Positions 16,074 through 26,716 of a stretch of DNA of 64,000 nucleotides are shown here, piece by piece. Each line of letters begins with the position of its first letter. Position 1 is the stretch's first letter. Origin of the DNA: Streptomyces sp. 35G-GA-8 (GTDB lineage Bacteria > Actinomycetota > Actinomycetes > Streptomycetales > Streptomycetaceae); the NCBI RefSeq assembly GCF_023534745.1, contig NZ_JAMHJQ010000020.1, positions 72,026 to 136,025 of the forward strand, in the 5' to 3' direction. The translations under genes and the position numbers were made by a program. Below the pieces are notes generated by a model. That model had not been told where the DNA came from. It worked only from the letters and a program-made list of their open reading frames with translations, and made no database searches.

Positions 16074-17612
16074 CTAGCTCATGAACTTCTTGAACTCGTC
16101 CGGGAGTTCGAACGACTTGTCCTGCCCCCCGGCCGGCAAGCCATTCGCCGCCTCCTCACGGCGCGCCAGCGCCGCCTGCTCCTCCGCCTTGCGCTTCATC
16201 GGGTTCCCCGACCGCTGCTTCCCCTTCGCCTGCTTCGTCTTCTTCTTCGTACGGCCCGGACCGCCGCCCATCCCCGGAACGCCCGGCATCCCCGGCATCC
16301 CGCCGCCCTGCGCCATCTTCGACATCATCTTGCGAGCGTCGAAGAACCGCTCCACCAGGTTCTTCACGGCGCTGACCTCGACACCAGAACCCCGCGCGAT
16401 CCGGGCCCGGCGTGAGCCGTTGATGATGACCGGGTCCTGACGCTCCCCGGGAGTCATCGACTTGATGATCGCGGCGGTGCGGTCCACGTCCTTCTCGTCG
16501 ATGTTGTTGATCTGGTCCTTGATCTGTCCCATGCCCGGGAGCATGCCGAGCAGCTTGCTGATGCTGCCCATCTTCCTGACCTGTTCCATCTGCGCCAGGA
16601 AGTCGTCGAGCGTGAAGTCCTTGCCCTTGCTGCTCGCCAGCTTGGAGGCCATCTTCTCGGCCTCGGCCTGGCTGAACGTCTTCTCCGCCTGCTCGATCAG
16701 GGTGAGCAGGTCACCCATGTCGAGGATGCGGGACGCCATGCGGTCCGGGTGGAACGCGTCGAACTCGTCCAGCTTCTCGCCGTTCGAGGCGAACATGATC
16801 TGCTTGCCGGTGACATGCGCGATGGAGAGGGCCGCGCCGCCGCGCGCGTCGCCGTCGAGCTTGGAGAGGACCACGCCGTCGAAGCCGACACCGTCGCGGA
16901 ACGCCTCCGCGGTGTTGACCGCGTCCTGCCCGATCATCGCGTCGACGACGAAAAGGACCTCGTCCGGGCTGACGGCGTCGCGGATGTCCGCGGCCTGCTT
17001 CATCAGCTCCTCGTCGATACCGAGGCGGCCGGCGGTGTCGACGATGACCACGTCGTGCTGCTTGGTCTTCGCGTACTCGATGGAGTCCTTCGCGACCTTG
17101 ACCGGGTCGCCGACTCCGTTGCCCGGCTCGGGCGCGTACACCGAGACGCCCGCGCGGTCGGCGACCACGGAGAGCTGCGTGACGGCGTTGGGGCGCTGGA
17201 GGTCACAGGCGACGAGCAGGGGGGTGTGGCCCTGGCCCTTGAGCCAGAGGCCGAGCTTTCCGGCGAGGGTGGTCTTACCGGCGCCCTGGAGACCCGCGAG
17301 CATGATCACCGTGGGCGGCTGCTTGGCGAAGCGCAGGACACGGGTCTCGCCGCCGAGGATGCCGATGAGCTCATCGTTGACGATCTTGATGACCTGCTGC
17401 GCCGGGTTCAGCGCCTGGGAGACCTCGGCGCCGGCGGCGCGCTCCTTGACCTTGGCGATGAAGGCGCGGACGACGGGCAGCGCGACATCGGCTTCGAGCA
17501 GGGCGATACGGATCTCGCGGGCCGTTGCGTCGATGTCCTCCGGGCTGAGGCGCCCTTTGCCCCGGAGGCTCTTGAACGTGGCTGCGAGGCGGTCGGAGAG
17601 AGTGTCGAACAC
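16074..17612 (-). CDS. ffh: Signal recognition particle GTPase Ffh
   Basis: Ffh binds signal sequences and the 4.5S RNA and delivers ribosomes to FtsY at the membrane. The 512-residue protein has the N domain, then the G domain with G1 GLQGAGKTT (about 108-116), DTAGRLG and SKLDGDARGG. The Met-rich M domain follows with MLPGMGQIKDQI and the RNA-binding SRRARIARGSG. A Gly/Met/Pro-rich segment GGGMPGMPGVPGMGGG and a Lys-rich tail follow. GTG start. Its 3' end faces yhfW across the palindromic elements. Confidence 0.98.
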   Translation of the reverse strand: MFDTLSDRLAATFKSLRGKGRLSPEDIDATAREIRIALLEADVALPVVRAFIAKVKERAAGAEVSQALNPAQQVIKIVNDELIGILGGETRVLRFAKQPPTVIMLAGLQGAGKTTLAGKLGLWLKGQGHTPLLVACDLQRPNAVTQLSVVADRAGVSVYAPEPGNGVGDPVKVAKDSIEYAKTKQHDVVIVDTAGRLGIDEELMKQAADIRDAVSPDEVLFVVDAMIGQDAVNTAEAFRDGVGFDGVVLSKLDGDARGGAALSIAHVTGKQIMFASNGEKLDEFDAFHPDRMASRILDMGDLLTLIEQAEKTFSQAEAEKMASKLASSKGKDFTLDDFLAQMEQVRKMGSISKLLGMLPGMGQIKDQINNIDEKDVDRTAAIIKSMTPGERQDPVIINGSRRARIARGSGVEVSAVKNLVERFFDARKMMSKMAQGGGMPGMPGVPGMGGGPGRTKKKTKQAKGKQRSGNPMKRKAEEQAALARREEAANGLPAGGQDKSFELPDEFKKFMS

Positions 17613-17759
17613 GGTGGTCGCGGATCCTCAGGTCGGGGGCGGATGAGGGGGCTGTCCCGCGCGGTGAAGGACAGACCGTCCCCCAGGGTATCCGGCCGCG
17701 CGCGGTGCGGTCTGCCCTGTGGATGACCGGGACGTACGAAGCGCGGACGAGGCGGACCG

Positions 17760-20228
17760 TCAGCGCAGGGCGGCCTCCACCGCGTGGGCCAGCCCGGCGG
17801 CGGCCTTCTCGGTCAGCGGCCGGCCCCGCTCGTTCGTCACATAGAACGCGTCGACCGCGTTCGCGCCCAGCGTCGACACATGCGCGCTGCGCACCCGTAC
17901 CTTCGCCTCCTCCAGGGCACGGCCGATGCGGTGCAGCAGCCCAGGTGCGTCCTGGGCGCGTACCTCGATGACCGTCGCGAGCTGGGAGGCGGTCGGCGCG
18001 ACCGTCACGCGCGGCGGTGGGGCCGTGACACCCCGGCGGCGCGGATAGGCGGCCTCCCGTTCGGCGAGCCTGGACGGGATGTCGAGCGAGCCGTCGAGGG
18101 CCCGTACGAGATCGGCGCGGAGCCGGGCGGCCTGCGGCAGGGAGCCGTACTCCGCGGCCACCCGCCAGCTCAGCAGCAGGACCTCGGTGGTCTTCTTCCC
18201 CTGTCCGGTGCCCTTGCCCAGCTCCGCGGGCAGTTCGACGGCGCGCAGATCGGCCGCGCGTACGGTCAGCCGGTGCAGGGCGAGCACCCCGGCCGCGGCG
18301 GGCAGTACCCCCGGCTGGTCGGGCAGGGCGATGAGCAGTTCGACGCCGACGGGTTCGGGTGCGCCGTCGTCCTGCGGGGCCTCGGTCTGGGCGTGCAGCG
18401 CCAGTACGGGACCGCCGGTGCGCAGCGCCTCGACGGCCAGCCGTTCCTGCTCGGCGCTGGGCGCGGCGGCTTCCGGTTCGGCGACGGCGTCGCCCGCGAG
18501 GACGGCGGCCACGCGGGCGACGAGATCGTCGACGAGCGAGGCGCGCCAGGACGACCAGGCCGCCGGCCCGGTGGCCAGCGCGTCGGCCTCCGTGAGCGCG
18601 TGCAGCAGTTCCAGGGTGGCGAGCGAGCCGACCCGGTCGGCCACCGCCCCGACGGTCGCGGGGTCGTCCAGATCGCGCCGGGTCGCGGTGTCGATGAGCA
18701 GCAGATGGTGGCGCACGACCGTGGCGATGACGCCCATGTCCTCGCGGTCGAAGCCGATCCGGGCGGCGACGTCGCGGGCGATGACCTCACCGGCCACGGA
18801 GTGGTCGCCCGGCCAGCCCTTGCCGATGTCGTGCAGCAGGGCGCAGATCAGCAGCAGGTCGGGACGGCCCACGCGGCGGGTCAGCGAGGAGGCCTGGACG
18901 GCGGTCTCCACGAGATGGCGGTCGACGGTCCAGGTGTGTACGGGGTTGCGCTGGGGCCGGCAGCGGACCCGCTCCCAGTCGGGCAGGAGCTGGGTGATCA
19001 GGCCCTCGGCCTCCAGTGCCTCCCAGACCGGGACGGTCGACTCACCGGCGCCGAGCAGGGTGATCAGTTCCTGGCGGGCTTCGGCGGGCCAGGGCACCGG
19101 CAGCGGCTTCGAGGCGGCGGCCAGCCGGCGCACGGCGTGCAGCGAGATCGGCAGACCGGCCTGGGCGGCGGCAGCGGCGGCCCGCAGGGGCAGGACGAGA
19201 TCGCGCTCGGGGCGGGCGGTACGGGCGAGGACGACCTCGCCGTCCTGCTCGACCACGCTTTCGGCGAGCGGGCTGCGGTCCTGGGCGGGCTTGCCGCCGA
19301 GCATGGCCCGCAGTCGGGGGCGGACGGCCCGGGAGCGCAGGACGCGGTTGACCTCGCGCCAGGTGACGTCGGAGGCGTACGAGACGGTGCGCCCCGCCTC
19401 GTACACCTGCCGCAGCAACGCGTCGGCGTCGAGCAGGCCGAGTTCCGCGGCGACCGGGTCCTGTTCCTGGAGGGCGAGCCGGTCGGTGGCCCGGCCGGTG
19501 GTCAGATGCAGGGCGTCGCGGGCGTCGAGGAGCCGGCGCCGGGCGTCGTAGAGCCCTTCGCGGGGCGCGTCGGCGAGCCAGGACGCGGCGACGGCGCGCA
19601 GCGCGGTGGCGTCGCGCAGTCCGCCCCTGGCCTCCTTGAGGTCGGGTTCCAGCAGGAACTGGAGCTCGCCCTGGCGCTCGGCGCGCTCCCGGCAGAGTTC
19701 GTCCAGTTCGGGGAGGCGTTTGGGGGCGCTGTTGCGCCAGTCGGCGAGGATCGCGGTGCGTACGCCGCTGACCAGGCCAAGATCCCCGGCGACATGGCGG
19801 GCGTCGAGGAGTCCGAGCTGCGCCTTCAGGTCCTCGGCGGCGGTCTTGCGCGCCTCGGCGGGGGTGCGTACGGAGTGGTCGAGGGCGAGCCCGAGGTCCC
19901 ACACCGGGTACCAGACGCGGTCGGCGAGTGCGGCGATCGCGGCGGGGCCGGATCTGCCGTCGTGCAGGAGCAGCAGATCGAGGTCGCTGCGCGGTGACAG
20001 TTCGCCGCGGCCGTAGCCGCCGACGGCGACGAGCGCGGCGCCGCGCACCCCGGCCTCCTGTGCGGCGGTGGTGAACAGCGCGTTCAGCCAGCCGTCGGTC
20101 AGTCTGGCCAGGGCGGCACGGCGCGGCGGCCCGGACCGCGCCTTCTCCTGGAGGAGGCGCAGCCGGGCCGCCGCGTAGCCGCTGGGTCCCGAGTCTGCCT
20201 GTTCGGTCGTCTCTTCGAGGCTCGTCAC
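17760..20228 (-). CDS. glnD: PII nucleotidyltransferase GlnD
   Basis: GlnD modifies and demodifies the PII protein GlnK according to nitrogen status; in Streptomyces it adenylylates rather than uridylylates it. The 822-residue product has the nucleotidyltransferase motif VGGYGRGELSPRSDLDLLL near the N-terminus, the HD-domain motif CALLHDIGKG near the middle, and two C-terminal ACT domains (LPDQPGVLPAAAG and AQDAPGLLHRIG). I place the start at the GTG of VTSLEETTEQ, 23 nt after glnK, because upstream codons run into glnK. Third gene of amtB-glnK-glnD. Confidence 0.95.
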   Translation of the reverse strand: MTSLEETTEQADSGPSGYAAARLRLLQEKARSGPPRRAALARLTDGWLNALFTTAAQEAGVRGAALVAVGGYGRGELSPRSDLDLLLLHDGRSGPAAIAALADRVWYPVWDLGLALDHSVRTPAEARKTAAEDLKAQLGLLDARHVAGDLGLVSGVRTAILADWRNSAPKRLPELDELCRERAERQGELQFLLEPDLKEARGGLRDATALRAVAASWLADAPREGLYDARRRLLDARDALHLTTGRATDRLALQEQDPVAAELGLLDADALLRQVYEAGRTVSYASDVTWREVNRVLRSRAVRPRLRAMLGGKPAQDRSPLAESVVEQDGEVVLARTARPERDLVLPLRAAAAAAQAGLPISLHAVRRLAAASKPLPVPWPAEARQELITLLGAGESTVPVWEALEAEGLITQLLPDWERVRCRPQRNPVHTWTVDRHLVETAVQASSLTRRVGRPDLLLICALLHDIGKGWPGDHSVAGEVIARDVAARIGFDREDMGVIATVVRHHLLLIDTATRRDLDDPATVGAVADRVGSLATLELLHALTEADALATGPAAWSSWRASLVDDLVARVAAVLAGDAVAEPEAAAPSAEQERLAVEALRTGGPVLALHAQTEAPQDDGAPEPVGVELLIALPDQPGVLPAAAGVLALHRLTVRAADLRAVELPAELGKGTGQGKKTTEVLLLSWRVAAEYGSLPQAARLRADLVRALDGSLDIPSRLAEREAAYPRRRGVTAPPPRVTVAPTASQLATVIEVRAQDAPGLLHRIGRALEEAKVRVRSAHVSTLGANAVDAFYVTNERGRPLTEKAAAGLAHAVEAALR

Positions 20229-20251
20229 CCAGTTGTTCCCGTCTCTCGTGC

Positions 20252-21879
<1,628 letters not shown>

Positions 21880-22221
21880 GGCCAGCGTCTCCTCGTGGGT
21901 GGGAACGGCCCCGTGCGGATGCTCAAGCTAGGTGTGGGCCGACTGTGCTGAGGAGATTGGCGCAGCGCGGTTTCGGCCAATGCCGCTCGATGTTTCACGG
22001 CAGTGACGAAGACGTCCTGTGTGTTACGTGCCGATGAACCGACGGATCTCGGCGGCCGGCCGTGGATACCCTCTGCGGACATCGGAAACCGGCCGCGGCG
22101 GTCACCCTGTGTCCTGGCGGCGGGGGAGCCGTGTCGGGCCCTACGGGGTGACTGCCGCGGCCGGAGCTTTCGGCGGGGCGGCGGGCGGATCCGGCCGGGC
22201 GGCCGGGGTGCGTCCGGCCGC
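21880..22221. other. 342-nt gap between amtB start and nsdA stop
   Basis: It contains the amtB leader (GAGGAG ribosome-binding site), the GlnR-like box at 21992-22027 and, nearer nsdA, GC-rich sequence with a possible CCGGCCG stem around 22190-22220. No gene seen. Confidence 0.6.
21992..22027 (-). promoter_or_regulatory. GlnR-like box upstream of amtB
   Basis: On the minus strand, GTCAC-N6-GAAAC (22007-21992) matches one half of the actinobacterial GlnR consensus (gTnAC-n6-GaAAc). A further GTAAC lies upstream (22027-22023), two bases off the ideal spacing. Distance to the amtB TTG is about 115 nt. Confidence 0.5.
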
Positions 22222-23730
22222 TCAGACGGCCTCCGCGGACTCGGGCAGCTGGGCGGTGAGCCGCTCGGTGAGATCGACCACGCCGGAGACATCGCCGAAG
22301 TCCCTGGCGGCGGTGTCGAGCGTCTTGCGCAGCCGGGTGTTGACCCGCTCGGAACGCACGCTCTCCGCCACCTTCAGGGCCTTCTCCGCAAGGACCGTGG
22401 ACTGCTCGGGCTCCTTCTTGAGGAGATGGACGGTGGCCAGACCGATCAGGTTCAGCGCGTACGACCGCTGGTGGTCGGTGTCCTCGGCGAACAGCTCGAC
22501 GGCGCGCCGCATGGCGGGCTCGGCGAGGGAGGCGTAGGTGGGGCTGCGGCCGGCGACATAGGCGAGGTCGCGGTACGAGTGGGCGTTCTCGCCGTTGAGT
22601 TCGGCCTCGGAGAAGAAACGGATCCAGTCGGGTTCCACCTCGCCGTCGTCCCCGGCGTCGGAGAAGGTGTCCTCGGCCATCCGCACGGCCCGCTTCGTCT
22701 TGCTGGGCTGGCCCATGTTGGCGTACGCGCGCGCCTCCATCGCATACAGCATGGCCTGGGTCCGGGCGGTGGCGCAGTCCCGGCTGCCGTACTGCGCGAG
22801 ATGGATCAGCTCCAGCGCGTCGTCGGGGCGGCCGAGATGGATCATCTGGCGGCTCATGGACGAGAGGATGTACGAGCCGAGCGGCTTGTCCCCGGCCTCC
22901 TTCGCGGCGTGCAGGGCGAGGACGAAGTACTTCTGGGCGTTGGGCTGGAGGCCGACGTCGTAGCTCATCCAGCCGGCCAGCTCGGCCAGTTCGGCCGCGC
23001 ACCGGAAGAGCCGCCGCGAGGTGGCCTCGGGCTGTGGCTCCTGGAGCAGGTCGGTGACCTCGTGGAGTTGTCCGACGACGGCCTTGCGCCGGAGTCCGCC
23101 GCCGCACTGCGCGTCCCAGAGCCGGAACATCGCGGTGGTCGACTCCAGCAGATCCAGCTCCGGCCCGGAGAGCCGGGTGGCGCGGGACGGGGTGACGACG
23201 GGTTCCTCGTCGGACTGTTCCTGGCCGCCCGCCGTGGTGGGCACCAGCCAGCGCTGCATGGGCTCCACCAGCGCGGGACCCGCGGCCAGCGCCAGCGAGG
23301 TGCCGAGGAAGCCGCGCCGCGCCAGCATCAGATCGCTGCGGGAGAACTCGCTGATCAGCGCGACGGTCTGGGGGCCGGCCCAGGGCAGATCGACCCCGGA
23401 GACCGAGGGCGACTGATGCGCGGAGCGCAGCCCCAGCTCCTCGACGGCCACGACGGCGCCGAAGCGCTCGGAGAACAGCTCGGCGAGGATCCGCGGGATC
23501 GGCTCGCGCGGCTGCTCGCCGTCGAGCCAGCGGCGCACCCGCGAGGTGTCCGTGCTGATGTGATGCGCGCCCATCTGACGTGCCCTGCGGTTGACCTGAC
23601 GCGCCAGTTCGCCCTTCGACCAGCCACTGCGCAGGAACCACGAGCCGAGTTGCCCATTCGGGCGCTTGCCGGTATTCGTACCGCCTGCGCCACTGCCGCC
23701 CACTGGAACGCCCCCATCCGCTGAAGCCAC
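22222..23730 (-). CDS. nsdA: NsdA, repressor of antibiotic production and sporulation
   Basis: This 502-residue protein corresponds to NsdA of S. coelicolor (SCO5582), whose loss increases antibiotic synthesis and sporulation. The N-terminal part (about 20-100) holds a helix-turn-helix-like region (WSKGELARQVNRRARQMG, then TSRVRRWLDGEQP). Residues ~150-500 are helical repeats of TPR character (for example EAGDKPLGSYILSSMSRQM and AEPAMRRAVELF). Position next to amtB is the same as in S. coelicolor. How it acts is not known in detail. Confidence 0.92.
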   Translation of the reverse strand: MASADGGVPVGGSGAGGTNTGKRPNGQLGSWFLRSGWSKGELARQVNRRARQMGAHHISTDTSRVRRWLDGEQPREPIPRILAELFSERFGAVVAVEELGLRSAHQSPSVSGVDLPWAGPQTVALISEFSRSDLMLARRGFLGTSLALAAGPALVEPMQRWLVPTTAGGQEQSDEEPVVTPSRATRLSGPELDLLESTTAMFRLWDAQCGGGLRRKAVVGQLHEVTDLLQEPQPEATSRRLFRCAAELAELAGWMSYDVGLQPNAQKYFVLALHAAKEAGDKPLGSYILSSMSRQMIHLGRPDDALELIHLAQYGSRDCATARTQAMLYAMEARAYANMGQPSKTKRAVRMAEDTFSDAGDDGEVEPDWIRFFSEAELNGENAHSYRDLAYVAGRSPTYASLAEPAMRRAVELFAEDTDHQRSYALNLIGLATVHLLKKEPEQSTVLAEKALKVAESVRSERVNTRLRKTLDTAARDFGDVSGVVDLTERLTAQLPESAEAV

Positions 23731-24131
23731 TTGTCGCGCGAACCGCTATCAGAATGCCGTGAGCACGGGGTGCCTGTCCGCCCGTTGCCCCCCTTCGAAC
23801 AGGAAACCGAGTTGCCCTTGGCATACCCGCGGGAGTGTCTTACCCCGGGTTCGTGTACTGAAAGTAATCCTACGATCACGGGCCCAGCGAGGGTGATTCC
23901 ACAATCGCCACCATTCGCCACCCCTTCGAATGAACTCGCCCACGGCCGGGCGCGATTGACTTGACGCACTTCGATCGGAGCGGGCCGAAGCGCTGCACAC
24001 CGGGGCGCGCGAATCCGGCCCCACTACCCCCAATGCCACTTCGCGCCGCCTCGACCGCCCCGATGGCGACGGAGTGTCACGGGCAGACTGCGAGACGTAA
24101 CCACCGGCGAGTTCGACCCGTTGGAGGGGGC
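23731..24131. other. 401-nt divergent spacer, nsdA / prim-pol gene
   Basis: Region between divergent nsdA and the prim-pol gene. It is less GC-rich than its neighbours around 23855-23880 (GTACTGAAAGTAATCCTACG), so promoters probably lie here. I cannot pick a convincing -35/-10 pair. No gene seen. Confidence 0.5.
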
Positions 24132-24794
24132 ATGGGCTTCACGATCGGCGGCATCCGGGAGATGCGGTCCGGCTCGCGCCGCCGCGGCCGCACCACTGAG
24201 TGCACCGCGGTGGCGGAGTACACGGGCCTATGGGGCTGGGACGTGGTTCCCGGCGCGGTTCCCGCGGCGCGGGCCTCGGGCGCGCAGTGCACCTGCGGCG
24301 AGCCCGACTGCGCGTCGCCGGGCGCCCATCCGCTGGCGTTCAGCCCCGAGGTGTCGGCGGGCGCCACCCTCGACGACGTCGCCAAGGTGTGGTCGGAGGT
24401 GCCGGGCGCGCCGGTGCTGCTGCCGGTGGGCCGCGGCTTCGACATCATCGACGTGGCGGAACCGGCGGGGAGCCGGGCCCTCGTACGGCTCGAACGGATG
24501 GGACTCCCCCTGGGCCCGGTCATGGCGACCCCCGAGGGCCGCGCCCACTTCCTGGTGGCGCCGGGAGCGGCGGCGGAGCTGCCGGAGCTGCTGTACCGGA
24601 TGGGCTGGGACGACGCGGACCTGGATCTGCACGGCCTGGGCCCGGGAGCGTATGTGATGGCGCCGCCCTCGGAGGTGGCGGGACTGGGGCCGGTGCGATG
24701 GCTGCGACCGCCGTCCCTGGACACGGGGGCGGAACCCCCACCGGCGAGGCTGCTCCTGGGCACGCTGGCGTACATCTGCCACCGCCTGGCGTGA
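24132..24794 (+). CDS. Small bifunctional primase/polymerase-like protein
   Basis: This 220-residue protein resembles the N-terminal prim-pol domain found in actinobacterial proteins and plasmid primases: AEYTGLWGWDVVPGA, then CTCGEPDCASPGAHPLAF (Cys-rich loop), GRGFDIIDVAEPAG and LDLHGLGPGAYVMAPPSEV. No helicase domain follows. Start at the ATG after TTGGAGGGGGC. The gene is conserved beside nsdA in Streptomyces as I remember it, but its role is unknown and catalytic residues cannot be confirmed by eye. Confidence 0.7.
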   Translation: MGFTIGGIREMRSGSRRRGRTTECTAVAEYTGLWGWDVVPGAVPAARASGAQCTCGEPDCASPGAHPLAFSPEVSAGATLDDVAKVWSEVPGAPVLLPVGRGFDIIDVAEPAGSRALVRLERMGLPLGPVMATPEGRAHFLVAPGAAAELPELLYRMGWDDADLDLHGLGPGAYVMAPPSEVAGLGPVRWLRPPSLDTGAEPPPARLLLGTLAYICHRLA

Positions 24795-24915
24795 CGGCCG
24801 GGTGGGGTCGCGTTTCGGTCGCGGTCTCGTACGGCTGGGCCGGGGCCCGGCACGGTGTGCCGTCCGGCGGGGTCGTGGTGCATGGTGCGGTGTCGTGCCG
24901 GGGCCCGGGGCCTCC

Positions 24916-25023
24916 GGAGGTACATGTCCGGACGGCATGATTTACGGCGCGCAGCTGCCCACAGTCAGGATGCGGGCGGTCACGCGCCACAAATCACGCT
25001 TTAGTGTCCGGACACGCACCTCC
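24916..25023 (-). repeat. Palindromic element, copy C
   Basis: Outer arms GGAGGTACATGTCCGGAC (24916-24933) and GTCCGGACACGCACCTCC (25006-25023); inner arms TGATTTACGGCGCG (24938-24951) and CGCGCCACAAATCA (24983-24996). The right 41 bases are the exact reverse complement of the left 41 bases of copy B. The core shares CCACAGTCAGGA with copy A. Confidence 0.8.
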
Positions 25024-25204
25024 TACGACCCCGCCCCCCTCCCCCGGTGGTCGCCCCCAGCCGCCGCCCAGGTGGGGGTTGGGGGTGCGCCCCGGTGGCC
25101 CCGCCAACTCGTCATCCCGGCGCGGGCGAGTGGGCTGGCGCGGGACGGTTCATCCGCCTCGTGCCCGGCCGCGTGGGTCATGGCGGGAGGGGGTCGGGGT
25201 CGGA

Positions 25205-25281
25205 GGAGGTGCGTGTCCGGACGTAAAGCGTCGCAGCTCGCGCGAAGCGCGGTGAGGAAAGCAGTCCGGACACGGACCTCC
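25205..25281 (+). repeat. Palindromic element, copy D (short core)
   Basis: The arms GGAGGTGCGTGTCCGGAC (25205-25222) and GTCCGGACACGGACCTCC (25264-25281) match copy B, and the flanks on both sides (GGGAGGGGGTCGGGGTCG before, CCCCGG and ACAACGCAC after) are also shared. The core is different and shorter: the TGATTT pair is lost and replaced by a CTCGCGC/GCGCGGTGAG stem. Confidence 0.75.
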
Positions 25282-25348
25282 GGAGACCCCGGCACCCGGC
25301 ACCACAACGCACCCGCACCCGGAAACCGGCCCCGGCCACAGAAACCCC

Positions 25349-26551
25349 CTAGTCGCCGATCAACGCGCTCACGAACGCCTCGGGTTCGAACGGGGCCAGA
25401 TCGTCCGCCCCCTCGCCCAGGCCCACCAGCTTCACCGGTACCCCCAGCTCCCGCTGCACCGCGATCACGATGCCCCCCTTGGCCGTGCCGTCCAGCTTCG
25501 TGAGGACGATGCCGGTGATGTCCACGACCTCCGCGAACACCCGCGCCTGCACCAGCCCGTTCTGGCCCGTCGTGGCGTCCAGGACCAGCAGTACCTCGTC
25601 CAGCGGTCCGTGCTTCTCCACGACCCGCTTGACCTTGCCCAGCTCGTCCATCAGCCCGGTCTTGGTGTGCAGCCGGCCCGCCGTGTCGATGAGGACGACG
25701 TCCGCGCCCTCCGCGATGCCCTCCTTGACCGCGTCGAAGGCGATCGACGCCGGGTCGCCGCCCTCGGGGCCGCGTACCGTACGCGCGCCGACCCGCTCGC
25801 CCCATGTCTGGAGCTGATCGGCGGCGGCGGCGCGGAACGTGTCCGCCGCGCCCAGGACGACCGAGCGGCCGTCCGCGATCAGTACCCGCGCCAGCTTGCC
25901 GGTGGTCGTGGTCTTGCCGGTGCCGTTGACACCGACGACCATCACGACCGCCGGGGTGTCGAGGCCGCTCTCGGTCTTCACCGCGCGGTCGAAGTCCGTG
26001 CCGAGGAGGTGGACGAGCTCCTCCTTGAGCAGCGCGCGCAGTTCCTCGGGCGTCCGCGTACCCAGGACGCGTACCCGCTCGCGCAGCCGCTCGACCAGTT
26101 CCTGGGTCGGTGCGACACCGACGTCCGCGATCAGGAGGGTCTCCTCGATCTCCTCCCAGGTCTCCTCGTCGAGGTGCTCGCGCGAGAGCAGCGTGAGCAG
26201 TCCCTTGCCGAGGGAGTTCTGCGAGCGGGCGAGCCGGGCGCGCAGCCGGATCAGCCGGCCGGCGGACGGCTCGGGGATCTCGATCGCGGGCGCCGGCGCC
26301 TCCGCCTCGACGGCGACCGGCGTCTGCGTACCGTCCGGGAGGCCGACCTCCTCGATCGTGCGGCGCGGCTCGTCGCGCGGTGCCTCCGCCTCGTCGCCGA
26401 CATGTGGCTCGGCAGGGGGAGCTGTGAGGGTCGGCGCGCTCGACGGGGGCTCGGGCGGCAGCTTCTTCTTCTTGCGGCTGCCGACCACGAGGCCGCCGAT
26501 GAGGCCGACCGCGACCAGGGCGATGACTACAACAAGGATGACGATTTCCAT
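25349..26551 (-). CDS. ftsY: Signal recognition particle receptor FtsY
   Basis: FtsY is the membrane receptor GTPase for Ffh. The 400-residue product starts at MEIVILVVVIAL, an N-terminal membrane anchor (about 1-25) followed by KKKK and an acidic, Pro-rich linker (about 35-95). The NG domain follows with GVNGTGKTTT, DTAGR and TKLDGTAKGG. I use the inner ATG (preceded by GGGAGCGTT) because the seven upstream codons add nothing. An actinobacterial FtsY with its own membrane segment is usual. Confidence 0.96.
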   Translation of the reverse strand: MEIVILVVVIALVAVGLIGGLVVGSRKKKKLPPEPPSSAPTLTAPPAEPHVGDEAEAPRDEPRRTIEEVGLPDGTQTPVAVEAEAPAPAIEIPEPSAGRLIRLRARLARSQNSLGKGLLTLLSREHLDEETWEEIEETLLIADVGVAPTQELVERLRERVRVLGTRTPEELRALLKEELVHLLGTDFDRAVKTESGLDTPAVVMVVGVNGTGKTTTTGKLARVLIADGRSVVLGAADTFRAAAADQLQTWGERVGARTVRGPEGGDPASIAFDAVKEGIAEGADVVLIDTAGRLHTKTGLMDELGKVKRVVEKHGPLDEVLLVLDATTGQNGLVQARVFAEVVDITGIVLTKLDGTAKGGIVIAVQRELGVPVKLVGLGEGADDLAPFEPEAFVSALIGD

Positions 26552-26716
26552 AACGCTCCCAGTATCAGCCACGGCCGGGACCGGCCCTGGCTTCAGAGGA
26601 TCACACGAAGATTCCCGTTACGATTTGGACCTTTTGCGTTGAACGTACGATGCTGGGGGTTCTGGGTCCTCCCGGACTCCCCTCTCTGGAGCCCCCACCC
26701 TGTACGGAGCCTCTTC

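Larger units (their letters stand above)
24795..25348. other. 554-nt gap between convergent prim-pol gene and ftsY
   Basis: It contains palindromic elements C (24916-25023) and D (25205-25281) in opposite orientation, separated by GC-rich DNA. No convincing gene: reading frames are broken by the repeats and have no ribosome-binding site. Confidence 0.7.

Noticed and set aside
24795-25330. Open frames in the prim-pol/ftsY gap (for example 24802-25503)
   Set aside because: Same reasons; the frame runs antisense into ftsY.
26625-26651. TTGGAC and TACGAT as a promoter for the NCS1 permease
   Set aside because: Spacing is only 15 nt and alternatives are equally good, so it is mentioned in the gene entry but not called.
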